Positions 24,496 through 31,723 of a DNA stretch of 39,263 bases are shown here, piece by piece. The notes below the pieces were generated by a model. The model made no database searches and was not told the DNA's origin. It saw nothing but the letters and a program-made list of their open reading frames with translations. The position numbers and the translations under genes are program-made. The first letter of the stretch is position 1. Each line of letters opens with the position of its first letter. The DNA is taken from NCBI GenBank assembly GCA_964499015.1, contig CAZCJA010000012.1, positions 1 through 39,263 of the forward strand, written 5' to 3'. The stretch is from CAZCJA01 sp964499015 (lineage in GTDB: Bacteria; Elusimicrobiota; Elusimicrobia; F11).

Positions 24496-25609
24496 AGATG
24501 GTCATGTAAAGTTCGACGGTATTGTTAAGCGAATAGTTTAATGCAGTAGCGCCGCAGTTCTCTCCCATCTTTTTTACCGTCAGCGGATCGGCGAGAACTT
24601 TTTTCAGCACCTGTTTTATTTCCTGGGCGGAAAGCGGGTCGAAAAGATAGCCATGCGTGTTTTCCCGGACAATGTCCGTTATCCCATGGGTGCGTGACGC
24701 GAGAATGGGCAGCCATGACGACATCGCTTCAAGCAACGAGTTGGACAAACCCTCCGCGAGAGAGGGCAAAATGAAGATATCTGCGGCCTGGTAAAGTTCG
24801 CTCACATTTTTACGCGCGGGCAATATCCGAATGGATTCGTTCAGGCCCTGTTGTTCAATGGCCTGGAGGTAGTCTTTTTCCAGCGGTCCTTCTCCGACCA
24901 TGTAGAGAAAAACGTCCTTTCTGTTATCCAGCGCTTCCGACCAGCCTTTAAGAAAGTTCTTGAAGATCGGCATTGATATTTTATCGACGTTAAAACGTCC
25001 AGTGTACAAGAATACCAAACCGTTCCAGCCTAATTTTTCACGTAATGTTGCTTTTTTCTCGGGAGAGACGGGATAGTAGGTACCGCCATCAACGCCATTA
25101 GGAATAAGCGTCACGGGAGCCTTGTCCAGTCCGTAATCTTTCAATTCCACTTTTTGATCACGGTTCAAAATAATGAAGTGTGGTTTTAAAATTCCGAGCG
25201 CCCGGAGTTTCAAGCGGCCGAAAAATCGCGCACGGGACTGGGCTATTTCCCCCACCATATTGCCTCCGCCGATCAAAACGAGAACCTTCTTATTGAGAAG
25301 TTTTCCCGCAAAAGCGGCAGCGATCGCATGTGAAGCGGCTAAATGGACGTGAATAATATCGTACGTTTTTGAATGCCGTATAAGATAAAGGAACGTGGAA
25401 AGCATGAAAAAAATCGAATGAAAAAGGCGTGGCCCTCCCCGGCCGAGACGACGCACAGGTATTCCTTCAACGATTTCTTTTGCGGCAGAGGGGAGCCATC
25501 TTTCGGTTAGGACGCTAGCGGTTACTCCGCGTTCCCGTAGCGCTTTTGAAATCAGCAGGCACTGGTTTTCCGCTCCTCCCATTGTGGGATAGAAGGTCTG
25601 AATAACCAT
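24470..25609 (-). CDS. GT4-family glycosyltransferase downstream of pilQ
   Basis: This 379-residue GT4 enzyme shows MGGAENQCLLISKALRERG in the acceptor loop (10-28), the donor-side FLYTGRFNVDKISMP, YMVGEGPLEKDYLQ, and the acidic motif LPSLAEGLSNSLLEAM (about 276). The ATG at 25609 (MVIQTFYPTMGGAEN) gives a complete but very short first strand. The frame is open upstream and reads PSVLMVIQ, so an earlier non-canonical start is possible. It follows pilQ by 68 bp on the same strand and overlaps the GT39-like gene, so read-through from the pilus operon is plausible. Confidence 0.9.
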   Translation of the reverse strand: MVIQTFYPTMGGAENQCLLISKALRERGVTASVLTERWLPSAAKEIVEGIPVRRLGRGGPRLFHSIFFMLSTFLYLIRHSKTYDIIHVHLAASHAIAAAFAGKLLNKKVLVLIGGGNMVGEIAQSRARFFGRLKLRALGILKPHFIILNRDQKVELKDYGLDKAPVTLIPNGVDGGTYYPVSPEKKATLREKLGWNGLVFLYTGRFNVDKISMPIFKNFLKGWSEALDNRKDVFLYMVGEGPLEKDYLQAIEQQGLNESIRILPARKNVSELYQAADIFILPSLAEGLSNSLLEAMSSWLPILASRTHGITDIVRENTHGYLFDPLSAQEIKQVLKKVLADPLTVKKMGENCGATALNYSLNNTVELYMTIYGEKNVVS

Positions 25610-25633
25610 TAGGACGGATGGAATGGCGGAAGA

Positions 25634-25653
25634 ATCGGCTACGGGAGGCCGAT
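25634..25653 (-). repeat. Small inverted repeat between pilQ and the GT4 gene
   Basis: ATCGGC (25634-25639) and GCCGAT (25648-25653) flank an 8-nt spacer in the 68-bp gap. The hairpin could form in the minus-strand transcript just after pilQ. No T-run follows, so it is not a standard terminator. It could weakly reduce read-through or protect the pil mRNA 3' end. It may also be chance. Confidence 0.3.
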
Positions 25654-25677
25654 GCCGGTTTGACGGTGTAGCGATGG

Positions 25678-27438
25678 TTATTCCCGGATAATTCGCGGCG
25701 TTACGAAGATCAGCAATTCGTTGCGCTGTTTACGCGTTGTGGTGTTGCGGAAAAAAACGCCGATAATCGGAATATCCCCCAACAAAGGCACTTTCGAAAC
25801 GCCTTTGCTGTCAGTATCGCTGATCAAGCCGCCGATGACGAGGGTTTCGCCGTCTTTAATGGAGACCGTCGTCTGTGCTTTGCGCGTGCTGATAACGGGG
25901 CCGGCTGGAGTGGAGTCGTCAGTCGGGAAGCTCGATTCCGGAGCGACGCGCAAGGTGATGCGGTCTTCCGCATTAATGGTCGGCGTTACGGTTAAAATGA
26001 TACCGGCACTGACCAATTGGAATGAACGAGTTACCGCGCCGTTAGCTGATACCACTGCCGTTTCGAACGGAATATCCTGAACGGCTTCGATTCTGGCCTG
26101 CTGACCATTGACCGTGACGACCTTTGGTGACGAAAGAATTTTAGCTTTTGATTGCGTGATTAACGCGTTCAGCGACGCGGTGAGGATTGAATTGTTGTCG
26201 ATAAAGCCAAAGGTAATGCCGGCGCCTGACGGTCCAGGCAAGCTAACGCCGGTTCCATTGCCCGGACCAGACACACCGAAGTCTTCATCGTCAGCGGTTT
26301 GGCCAACGATAATGCGCGGCTCTTCTTCGGTTAATGTGCCGATAAAGTTTGTCTTGCCATTAGAGGTGCGTTCATCAAAAAATTCCCATTGAACGCCGAT
26401 GTCGAATCCGTTATCGATTCTCATTTCAACCAGGCGCGCTTCGATCATGACTTGGGACGGCTTTTTGTCCAATTGGGAAACAAGACGCTCCGCTTGTGCA
26501 ATACCTTCTTGCGAATCGGTAACCACAATGCTGTTCGTTTCCTGAACCACAGTGATTGTGCCTTTGCGGCCGGAGGAGTTCATAACGGCCTGCACATGCT
26601 TTTGCATGTCATCTGCTTTCAAATAGTTGACAGGTATGCTCTTGGTAAAAACAACAGCTTTGGATTGCTCGCGCTGCAAAACGTCTGGCGTGGTCACTCG
26701 CAAAATGTTTTCTCCCAGCTGCGTGGCGACAAGACCTTTCAAATTCATGATTGTTCCGAACGCTTCGTCAAACGGCACCTTGCGCAAGTGTATGGAAATT
26801 AGTCCGCTTACTTCCGGTCCGTAAATAATATTGATGTTGCTGGTCTCGGACATCAACCGAATGACGTCACGAATGTCGGCGCCCTCAAAATCCAGGGTCA
26901 CGACTTCTTTGGGCAGGGAGCCCAGCAGGTCTTTGGCGCGCTTAGGTAAATTGGATTTCGGTTTGGCTTCGGCGGCTTGTTTTGGCGCAGCGGTGGTTGC
27001 TTCCGGATCGGCGGCGGCAGTGCCCATGTCATCGAGCAACTCATTCTTTTTCATGGTAAGGATAATATTTGAGCCTGACACGTCGGCTTTGAAGTCCACT
27101 GGAGCATTTAAATCGAGCACGACGCGCGAAACAAGCGGCGTTTCTTTAAATTGATAACCGCGCACGCGGCGGACGAGCGGCAAATCCAGGTTTTTTTTGC
27201 TGAATCCCGCTCTGTAGAGTGCGCCGGGAATTTCAATAATCAGACGCCACGGTGAGGAAAGCGTGGTCGTTTTATATGGAAGCAGCTGGGTCATTTCGAG
27301 GACAATCTGATCTCCTTCCGCGCGCACGTCAGTCAGGCGCGGGATGGACGATTCGTCCATCGGTTCGCTCCAGAGTGGAGGCGCCGCCAACTGCAAAAGA
27401 TAGAAGGCAACCAATATCGGGCGGATTAAATTTTTCAT
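25678..27438 (-). CDS. pilQ: Type IV pilus secretin PilQ
   Basis: This 586-residue outer-membrane secretin forms the exit pore for the pilus. It begins with a signal peptide (hydrophobic 4-23). An AMIN domain follows (about 35-130, LPYKTTTLSSPWRLIIEIPG). The STN/N0 domain (about 178-240) carries DFEGADIRDVIRLMSETS. The N1/NHD region is about 265-335 (IPVNYLKADDMQKHVQAVM). The secretin core runs from about 395 to the end (ILSSPKVVTVNGQQARIEAV; KVPLLGDIPIIGVFFRNTT; LLIFVTPRI). There is a single AMIN domain and a short linker rich in Ala and Thr. The ATG overlaps the pilP stop as ATGA. Confidence 0.96.
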   Translation of the reverse strand: MKNLIRPILVAFYLLQLAAPPLWSEPMDESSIPRLTDVRAEGDQIVLEMTQLLPYKTTTLSSPWRLIIEIPGALYRAGFSKKNLDLPLVRRVRGYQFKETPLVSRVVLDLNAPVDFKADVSGSNIILTMKKNELLDDMGTAAADPEATTAAPKQAAEAKPKSNLPKRAKDLLGSLPKEVVTLDFEGADIRDVIRLMSETSNINIIYGPEVSGLISIHLRKVPFDEAFGTIMNLKGLVATQLGENILRVTTPDVLQREQSKAVVFTKSIPVNYLKADDMQKHVQAVMNSSGRKGTITVVQETNSIVVTDSQEGIAQAERLVSQLDKKPSQVMIEARLVEMRIDNGFDIGVQWEFFDERTSNGKTNFIGTLTEEEPRIIVGQTADDEDFGVSGPGNGTGVSLPGPSGAGITFGFIDNNSILTASLNALITQSKAKILSSPKVVTVNGQQARIEAVQDIPFETAVVSANGAVTRSFQLVSAGIILTVTPTINAEDRITLRVAPESSFPTDDSTPAGPVISTRKAQTTVSIKDGETLVIGGLISDTDSKGVSKVPLLGDIPIIGVFFRNTTTRKQRNELLIFVTPRIIRE

Positions 27439-27920
27439 AACGATTTTCCCTCCTCAGGGTTTTGCAGTTTTAGTTCGTAGACGGTATCTCCCTCACCTGT
27501 GATGGAGACCTTGTCTTTAAATACTTTTGCGGAGTAGCCTTCCACATTTTTTCCCATGATGTCGTAAATTTTCCCCGCACGGACAAAATAAGTTCCTGTG
27601 CCACCCACAATTAGGACGGCGGACTGCATTTTTGTTCCGAAAATGATGCCTTTAATCGCCGCACGCTGCGGGTCAAAAACCGCGTCCGGCTGGTAGCTGG
27701 ATGCAGTCCCGGCCGGTGTGAACGGATCGCGGAAGCGGTCGCCGGAGTAAACATAAACCGGCTTTTCTTTGGGCTGCTCGACCACCGGCTCTGGCACTTT
27801 AATTGCGGGCGGTGGAGGCGGCGGCGGTGGTGTCTCTTTTTTCCCGCAGGACATAAAAAGCCCCGCCGATAAAAGGCTCAGCAAAAAGATGTTGTTAATT
27901 TTAATTGCCTGAATACGCAT
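27435..27920 (-). CDS. pilP: Type IV pilus assembly protein PilP
   Basis: PilP links the PilMNO inner-membrane complex to PilQ. The 161-residue product has a hydrophobic N-terminus ending at C25 (LSAGLFMSCGKK), a weak lipobox that suggests a lipoprotein. A run of eight prolines and a Pro/Val/Glu-rich linker follow. The folded HR-like domain has RDPFTPAG and IKGIIFGTKMQSAVLIVGG, matching PilP. I chose the ATG at 27920, which overlaps the pilO end by 20 bp. The frame extends to 27977 but would add a sequence without signal character. It is coupled to pilQ by ATGA. Confidence 0.9.
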   Translation of the reverse strand: MRIQAIKINNIFLLSLLSAGLFMSCGKKETPPPPPPPPAIKVPEPVVEQPKEKPVYVYSGDRFRDPFTPAGTASSYQPDAVFDPQRAAIKGIIFGTKMQSAVLIVGGTGTYFVRAGKIYDIMGKNVEGYSAKVFKDKVSITGEGDTVYELKLQNPEEGKSL

Positions 27921-28461
27921 AAGTTTGGATCGCCAGTGTGATAGATAATGGAACCATGCCGCCACCATCCGCGGCATTTCCGCGGGGAGCTAATTTAATG
28001 TTTTGAGCTTGGAAAATACGATCTTGCTGACCAAGAGAGGCAAGGAACCTTGCAAATGATTGCAGATTGCCTAGAAAAACAACGTCAAACGGAATAACTT
28101 GGAAGAAATCACGGGTTTCGACCGGCTTGGGAGTAAGACGTTCAAACTCTATATTCTCTTGAATGGCTTCGCGCGTGAGCGCACGAATGATGTTGGGTTT
28201 ATCTTGATCACGCGGAAGTTGCTTTTCCAGGGAAACCAGTTCTTTCTCGAGCGCTTCCTTTTCTGCCATGAGCGCAGGCAGGCGACGCGCCTGACGCTCG
28301 GCGTTTTCAATTTGCTGCGTTAAGTCACCCAGCCGGTTTTGTTTTGCTTTGATGTCGGCGAGAGTCGGGTTCAATAAGTATGTGAAATAGGCGTAGAGCA
28401 CGAAAACAAATCCCACCGCTGCGGCGATTAGCGTCTGTTGTTGTTTGGTTAATTTACCCAT
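27901..28461 (-). CDS. pilO: Type IV pilus assembly protein PilO
   Basis: The 186-residue protein has a single transmembrane helix (about 10-30). A coiled coil follows (about 36-80, with QQIENAERQARRLPALMAEK), then a ferredoxin-like periplasmic domain (FFQVIPFDVVFLGNLQSFARF). This is the standard PilO layout. It pairs with PilN and recruits PilP. It starts 3 bp after the pilN stop and its 3' end overlaps pilP. Confidence 0.92.
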   Translation of the reverse strand: MGKLTKQQQTLIAAAVGFVFVLYAYFTYLLNPTLADIKAKQNRLGDLTQQIENAERQARRLPALMAEKEALEKELVSLEKQLPRDQDKPNIIRALTREAIQENIEFERLTPKPVETRDFFQVIPFDVVFLGNLQSFARFLASLGQQDRIFQAQNIKLAPRGNAADGGGMVPLSITLAIQTYAYSGN

Positions 28462-28464
28462 GGC

Positions 28465-29046
28465 TCAATAATACTCCGCGAGCGGGAATGGCCCTTGGTG
28501 ACGATAGGAACATTTTAGTGTAAACGTCAAAATTGACGGTTGTGATTCCGATTTGGAATAGCTGATGGCGCCCAGGTCGACGTTTGAAAAGTGAGTCGAC
28601 TGCTGCAGGTTTGTCAACCATGTGGCCAAGGCGAAATTCGATGTGGCGCTGCAGTTCATGTCGATCTGGATCTGCTCGCCCTGCTCATTGAAATTCAAGC
28701 TTGTGATCCATACGTCAGCTGGAACGATGGGCAGAAAGTCTTCGAAGAAAACGGGATAGATGAGACGGCTGCGGTTCAGCTCGCGGATAACATTTCGCTT
28801 TTGCGTTAAACGCCCCTTATCGCGTTCAATCTGCTCGATTTGCGCAATCGTCGCCTGATATTCGCGCAGCTGAGCTTCAGCTTTCGTCACTTCCTCAGCG
28901 AGAGACGCAGCGCGGGTTTTTTGTGCAACCCAAAACAACACTAAAATCGTGCAAACAACGGCGCCCGCTCCGCCGAAAATAACTTGCTGCTCTTTTTTTC
29001 GTTGTGCGGCTTCGTATTCAGGCGGAAGAAGGTTAATCCGAATCAT
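28465..29046 (-). CDS. pilN: Type IV pilus assembly protein PilN
   Basis: This 193-residue bitopic protein opens with MIRINLLPPEYEAAQRKKE. The INLLPxE segment is the cytoplasmic tail that docks into PilM. A transmembrane helix (about 22-42), a coiled coil and a ferredoxin-like periplasmic domain follow. It is the second gene of the pilMNOPQ operon, and its start overlaps the pilM stop as ATGA (29046-29043). Confidence 0.94.
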   Translation of the reverse strand: MIRINLLPPEYEAAQRKKEQQVIFGGAGAVVCTILVLFWVAQKTRAASLAEEVTKAEAQLREYQATIAQIEQIERDKGRLTQKRNVIRELNRSRLIYPVFFEDFLPIVPADVWITSLNFNEQGEQIQIDMNCSATSNFALATWLTNLQQSTHFSNVDLGAISYSKSESQPSILTFTLKCSYRHQGPFPLAEYY

Positions 29047-30167
29047 TCGGTGTCCCCTTCACTGCGGCACGCCAAGCCGACAGCGACAGCGAACGCCTGG
29101 CGTAAATCGGGGTCAGGAAGGTCGTCGCCCAAGAAGCCGGCAAACGGATCATACCGTTCGACATTTAGGCGCAGTTCCTGTGAAAAATAGCGATCGATGC
29201 CCGTTATCTTCGACGACCCACCGCACAATAAAATACGGTTTACCTGTCGTTCCGGATTTTGGGACAAGAAAAAGTCGAGGGAACGTTGAATTTCTGCGAC
29301 CAGGTCTTTCATTACGGTTACGATGGTGTTCGAAACCTGCAGAGCGTCTTGGTCATCCTGGGCGAGAGTCGCTTCTTTTTCATCCGGAGTAACCAATATC
29401 TGGCCTTTCTTCTTGAGAGCTTCCGCTTCTTCAAACGAACAGTCAAAAATTCGTTGCAAGGATTTATTAATGGTGTTCCCCGCGATAAAAACGTCGCGCA
29501 CGACGCGCGACAAGCCATTTTCCATGATAATCATCGTCGTCACATTGGCGCCAATGTTGATCAAGAGCACGGTTTCCTGTTCCTGGCCGGGCGGGTATGT
29601 TGAGCCGTAGGCGCTTTCAAGGCAGAAGGCGTCTACGTCCACGATCACAGGGCGAAGCCCGGCCCCGGTGATGACGTTCAACCGTTGATCGATCAAATCT
29701 TTTTTGGCCGCGACAAGGACGGTCTCCATTTTCGGCTGACCGTCCTCCACGACATCGCCTAAAATATGGAAACCGATATTCACTTCTGGAATGGCAAAAG
29801 GAATGTACGGCTCAGCTTCAAATTGGATGGTTTTCTCTAGTTCGGCGTGGGTTAGCTTGGGCAACTTAACGTAGCGTACAATGACCGAATTGCCGCTGAC
29901 GGAGACGGCGGCTGTTTTGGGCTTCTTTTTCCCCGCGGCAAGGAAGTTAGCGATGATTTGCGCATATATGGGGCCACGTTCCGCCATCGGGACTTCGGGG
30001 GAAGCATCTTTGGCACTGAGTTCTTCGAAATGCCAACGAACGATTTTGCGGCCGCTAATCTGCACCATTTTGACGGCGGTCGATCCCAAATCAATTCCAA
30101 TCATCTCGCGCGAGCGCAAGAATTTCAGAGAAGGAAGCTTGATGTTTTTAAGCGCGTCCAGTTTCAT
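29043..30167 (-). CDS. pilM: Type IV pilus assembly ATPase-like protein PilM
   Basis: This 374-residue actin-fold protein binds the PilN tail under the inner membrane. The phosphate-1 loop is MIGIDLGSTAVKMVQI (about 22-37). VLLINIGANVTTMII (about 207) is phosphate-2, and ILLCGGSSKITGIDRYF (about 315) is the adenosine motif. ETVLVAAKKDLID is typical of PilM. It is the first gene of the pilMNOPQ operon, preceded by a good promoter and a roughly 90-nt leader. The Shine-Dalgarno is weak (GGGG, 3-4 nt upstream). The 22 N-terminal residues before the fold (MKLDALKNIKLPSLKFLRSR) are basic and may be membrane-proximal. Confidence 0.95.
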   Translation of the reverse strand: MKLDALKNIKLPSLKFLRSREMIGIDLGSTAVKMVQISGRKIVRWHFEELSAKDASPEVPMAERGPIYAQIIANFLAAGKKKPKTAAVSVSGNSVIVRYVKLPKLTHAELEKTIQFEAEPYIPFAIPEVNIGFHILGDVVEDGQPKMETVLVAAKKDLIDQRLNVITGAGLRPVIVDVDAFCLESAYGSTYPPGQEQETVLLINIGANVTTMIIMENGLSRVVRDVFIAGNTINKSLQRIFDCSFEEAEALKKKGQILVTPDEKEATLAQDDQDALQVSNTIVTVMKDLVAEIQRSLDFFLSQNPERQVNRILLCGGSSKITGIDRYFSQELRLNVERYDPFAGFLGDDLPDPDLRQAFAVAVGLACRSEGDTE

Positions 30168-30211
30168 GAAACCCCATAAAAAAACGCCTCGTGAGATCCA
30201 AATGTAAGCGG

Positions 30212-30234
30212 ATCAACGTTCACTCGGCGTTGAT
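30212..30234. repeat. Inverted repeat in the pilM leader
   Basis: ATCAACG (30212-30218) and CGTTGAT (30228-30234) form a perfect 7-bp inverted repeat with a 9-bp centre. It lies between the predicted pilM transcription start (about 30257) and the start codon. It could be an operator for a dimeric repressor or an RNA hairpin in the 5' leader. No T-run follows, so it is not a terminator. Confidence 0.5.
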
Positions 30235-30263
30235 GTAAAAATCGTCGCGTCAATTCATTCAGA

Positions 30264-30292
30264 AGTCTATTTTCACTCCAGTCTATTGTCAA
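30264..30292 (-). promoter_or_regulatory. Promoter of the pilMNOPQ operon
   Basis: On the minus strand a perfect TTGACA (30292-30287) is followed after 17 bp by TAGACT (30269-30264, 4/6 match). The predicted start near 30257 gives a leader of about 90 nt to the pilM ATG. The -35 element sits just beyond the pilD stop codon, in a 129-bp intergenic region that has room for regulation. Confidence 0.65.
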
Positions 30293-30296
30293 GGGC

Positions 30297-31085
30297 TTAT
30301 GCTATTTTTTTGAGAAGAAAAAAAAGGACGCCCAGGGCGCCTATGTTGAGAAAAGGGCCAAAAGGCAGGTACGAATGACGCTTAAGTTTGCCGATCAGCA
30401 AAAGCGGAGTAACAAACAATCCTCCGACGATAGAAGCGATAAAAAAACTCGTCAAAACGCCTTCAACTCCGAGCACAATTCCCAGCGCCCCTAGAAGCTT
30501 GATATCCCCCCCGCCCATCGCTTCTCGTTTAAATAAATACCGCCCGACAAAGGACACCAGTAAGAGCAAGCCCGCACCGGTCAACCCTCCGTACAAACCC
30601 TGAAGCAGGCGTCCTGCCCCTGTCTCGCCACCCAGCAGTGGATTGAATGGCGATAACGCCAGCGCGGCAACAGCCAAAGAATACGTCGCCTCATTGGGGA
30701 TAATTTTCCAGTCGAGGTCGGCAAAAGTGGTGACAATAACGATGAAGAGCGTGTAGCAGATGAGAAGGGTAAAAAGTTTTTGACCGGCAAAAAAAGATTG
30801 AAATGGGATGATAACGGCGAGCCACAAAAAGGGCATCAGTAATTCCACAAGCGGATAACGCAGTGAGATCACGCCGGTACAATGTCGGCAGCGGCCTTTT
30901 AAAAAAAGGAAACTTAAGACAGGGATATTGTCATGCCAAGCAATTTCTTTGCGGCACCACGTGCAGTGTGAGCGACGCGGATGAAGGATGGATGAGTTTC
31001 GCGGCCAACGGTAGATGCAAACATTGGCAAAACTGCCGAACTCCAGCCCCAGAAGCGTGATAAAAAAAAGAGTTAATGGTTCCAT
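30297..31085 (-). CDS. pilD: Prepilin peptidase / N-methyltransferase PilD
   Basis: This aspartyl membrane protease of 262 residues cleaves the prepilin leader and methylates the new N-terminus. The N-terminal cytoplasmic methylase region has GSFANVCIYRWP and the zinc cysteines CTWC and CRHC (around residues 41-44 and 66-69). The catalytic aspartates are in ADLDWKIIPNE and MGGGDIKLLGALG. About eight helices are present. I chose the ATG at 31085 (MEPLTLFF). The frame extends to 31100, but those codons lie in the pilin terminator hairpin. The ATG directly follows the terminator T-run and has no Shine-Dalgarno motif, so expression may depend on read-through. Confidence 0.95.
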   Translation of the reverse strand: MEPLTLFFITLLGLEFGSFANVCIYRWPRNSSILHPRRSHCTWCRKEIAWHDNIPVLSFLFLKGRCRHCTGVISLRYPLVELLMPFLWLAVIIPFQSFFAGQKLFTLLICYTLFIVIVTTFADLDWKIIPNEATYSLAVAALALSPFNPLLGGETGAGRLLQGLYGGLTGAGLLLLVSFVGRYLFKREAMGGGDIKLLGALGIVLGVEGVLTSFFIASIVGGLFVTPLLLIGKLKRHSYLPFGPFLNIGALGVLFFLLKKIA

Positions 31086-31128
31086 AAAAAAGAAAGGCAC
31101 CCGCCAATGTGTATGGCGGATGCCTTTC
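31086..31128 (-). terminator. Rho-independent terminator of the pilin gene
   Basis: In the minus-strand transcript a 15-bp stem (31128-31114 with 31106-31092, one mismatch) encloses a 7-nt loop and is followed by six T residues (31091-31086). It lies 22 bp after the pilin stop codon at 31150. It is the only clear intrinsic terminator in the window. Its U-run is immediately followed by the pilD ATG. Confidence 0.9.
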
Positions 31129-31149
31129 TGAGTTAATTAATTGCGTCGA

Positions 31150-31626
31150 TTAGTAGGCAGTCCAGATGCTGCTCTTGGTGTCCCTGTGCGTGCAGTTGAC
31201 GTAGACTTCGCCCGAACGTGCACCGGTATTGTAGTACTGGATCGCGGTGCTATCGTCTGCGGCGGTTCCGGTGGCGGATTGTCTGACACCAGCAGCAGTC
31301 GTATTTGACGAGGAGTGGCCAGGGTTACCGGTGCCGTTTTTCGGCACAGTAAAGTTACCTAACCCTTGCGCGGAGGACATGTATTTGTCGGCAAACACCA
31401 AGCTCTCGAAAAGGTTTCCAGGGAATTCGCCTTCCATATCGCCGTAATAGATGCTGACGGCGCTGCGGACGGCACCCAGGGAGCCTTTCACGCTGGCTTC
31501 CTTTGACTTGGTTACCATGTCAGCGAACTTCGGAACCGCGATGGCCGCCAAGATACCGATAATGGCCACAACGATCATTAGTTCGATCAGGGTGAACCCT
31601 TTTTTGCTTAATTTTTTTAGGCTCAT
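31150..31626 (-). CDS. Major type IV pilin (prepilin)
   Basis: The 158-residue prepilin has a 10-residue leader ending in Gly (MSLKKLSKKG) before FTLIELMIVVAIIGILAAIA, with Phe at +1 and Glu at +5. This is a classic class III (type IV pilin) signal. The mature protein has about 148 residues. The C-terminal globular part is rich in Ser, Thr, Gly and Asn (for example GNPGHSSSNTTAAG), possible O-glycosylation sites. There is a single Cys near the end, so the usual C-terminal disulfide loop is missing. A strong AAGGAGG motif lies 8 nt before the ATG at 31626. The gene has its own near-consensus promoter and terminator, fitting high expression. Confidence 0.93.
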   Translation of the reverse strand: MSLKKLSKKGFTLIELMIVVAIIGILAAIAVPKFADMVTKSKEASVKGSLGAVRSAVSIYYGDMEGEFPGNLFESLVFADKYMSSAQGLGNFTVPKNGTGNPGHSSSNTTAAGVRQSATGTAADDSTAIQYYNTGARSGEVYVNCTHRDTKSSIWTAY

Positions 31627-31664
31627 GAAAGAGGCCTCCTTGAATATATAAAGATGACTCTCGA

Positions 31665-31693
31665 AGTATAATGGCACGAGGATTTGGTGTCAA
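31665..31693 (-). promoter_or_regulatory. Strong promoter of the pilin gene
   Basis: TTGACA (31693-31688) is followed after exactly 17 bp by TATACT (31670-31665), together 11 of 12 consensus bases on the minus strand. The predicted start near 31658 gives a leader of about 32 nt containing the AAGGAGG ribosome-binding site. It is the best promoter in the window and suits an abundant structural protein. Confidence 0.88.
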
Positions 31694-31723
31694 GGAATAT
31701 GTTGCTAATTTCGTATCGAGAAA

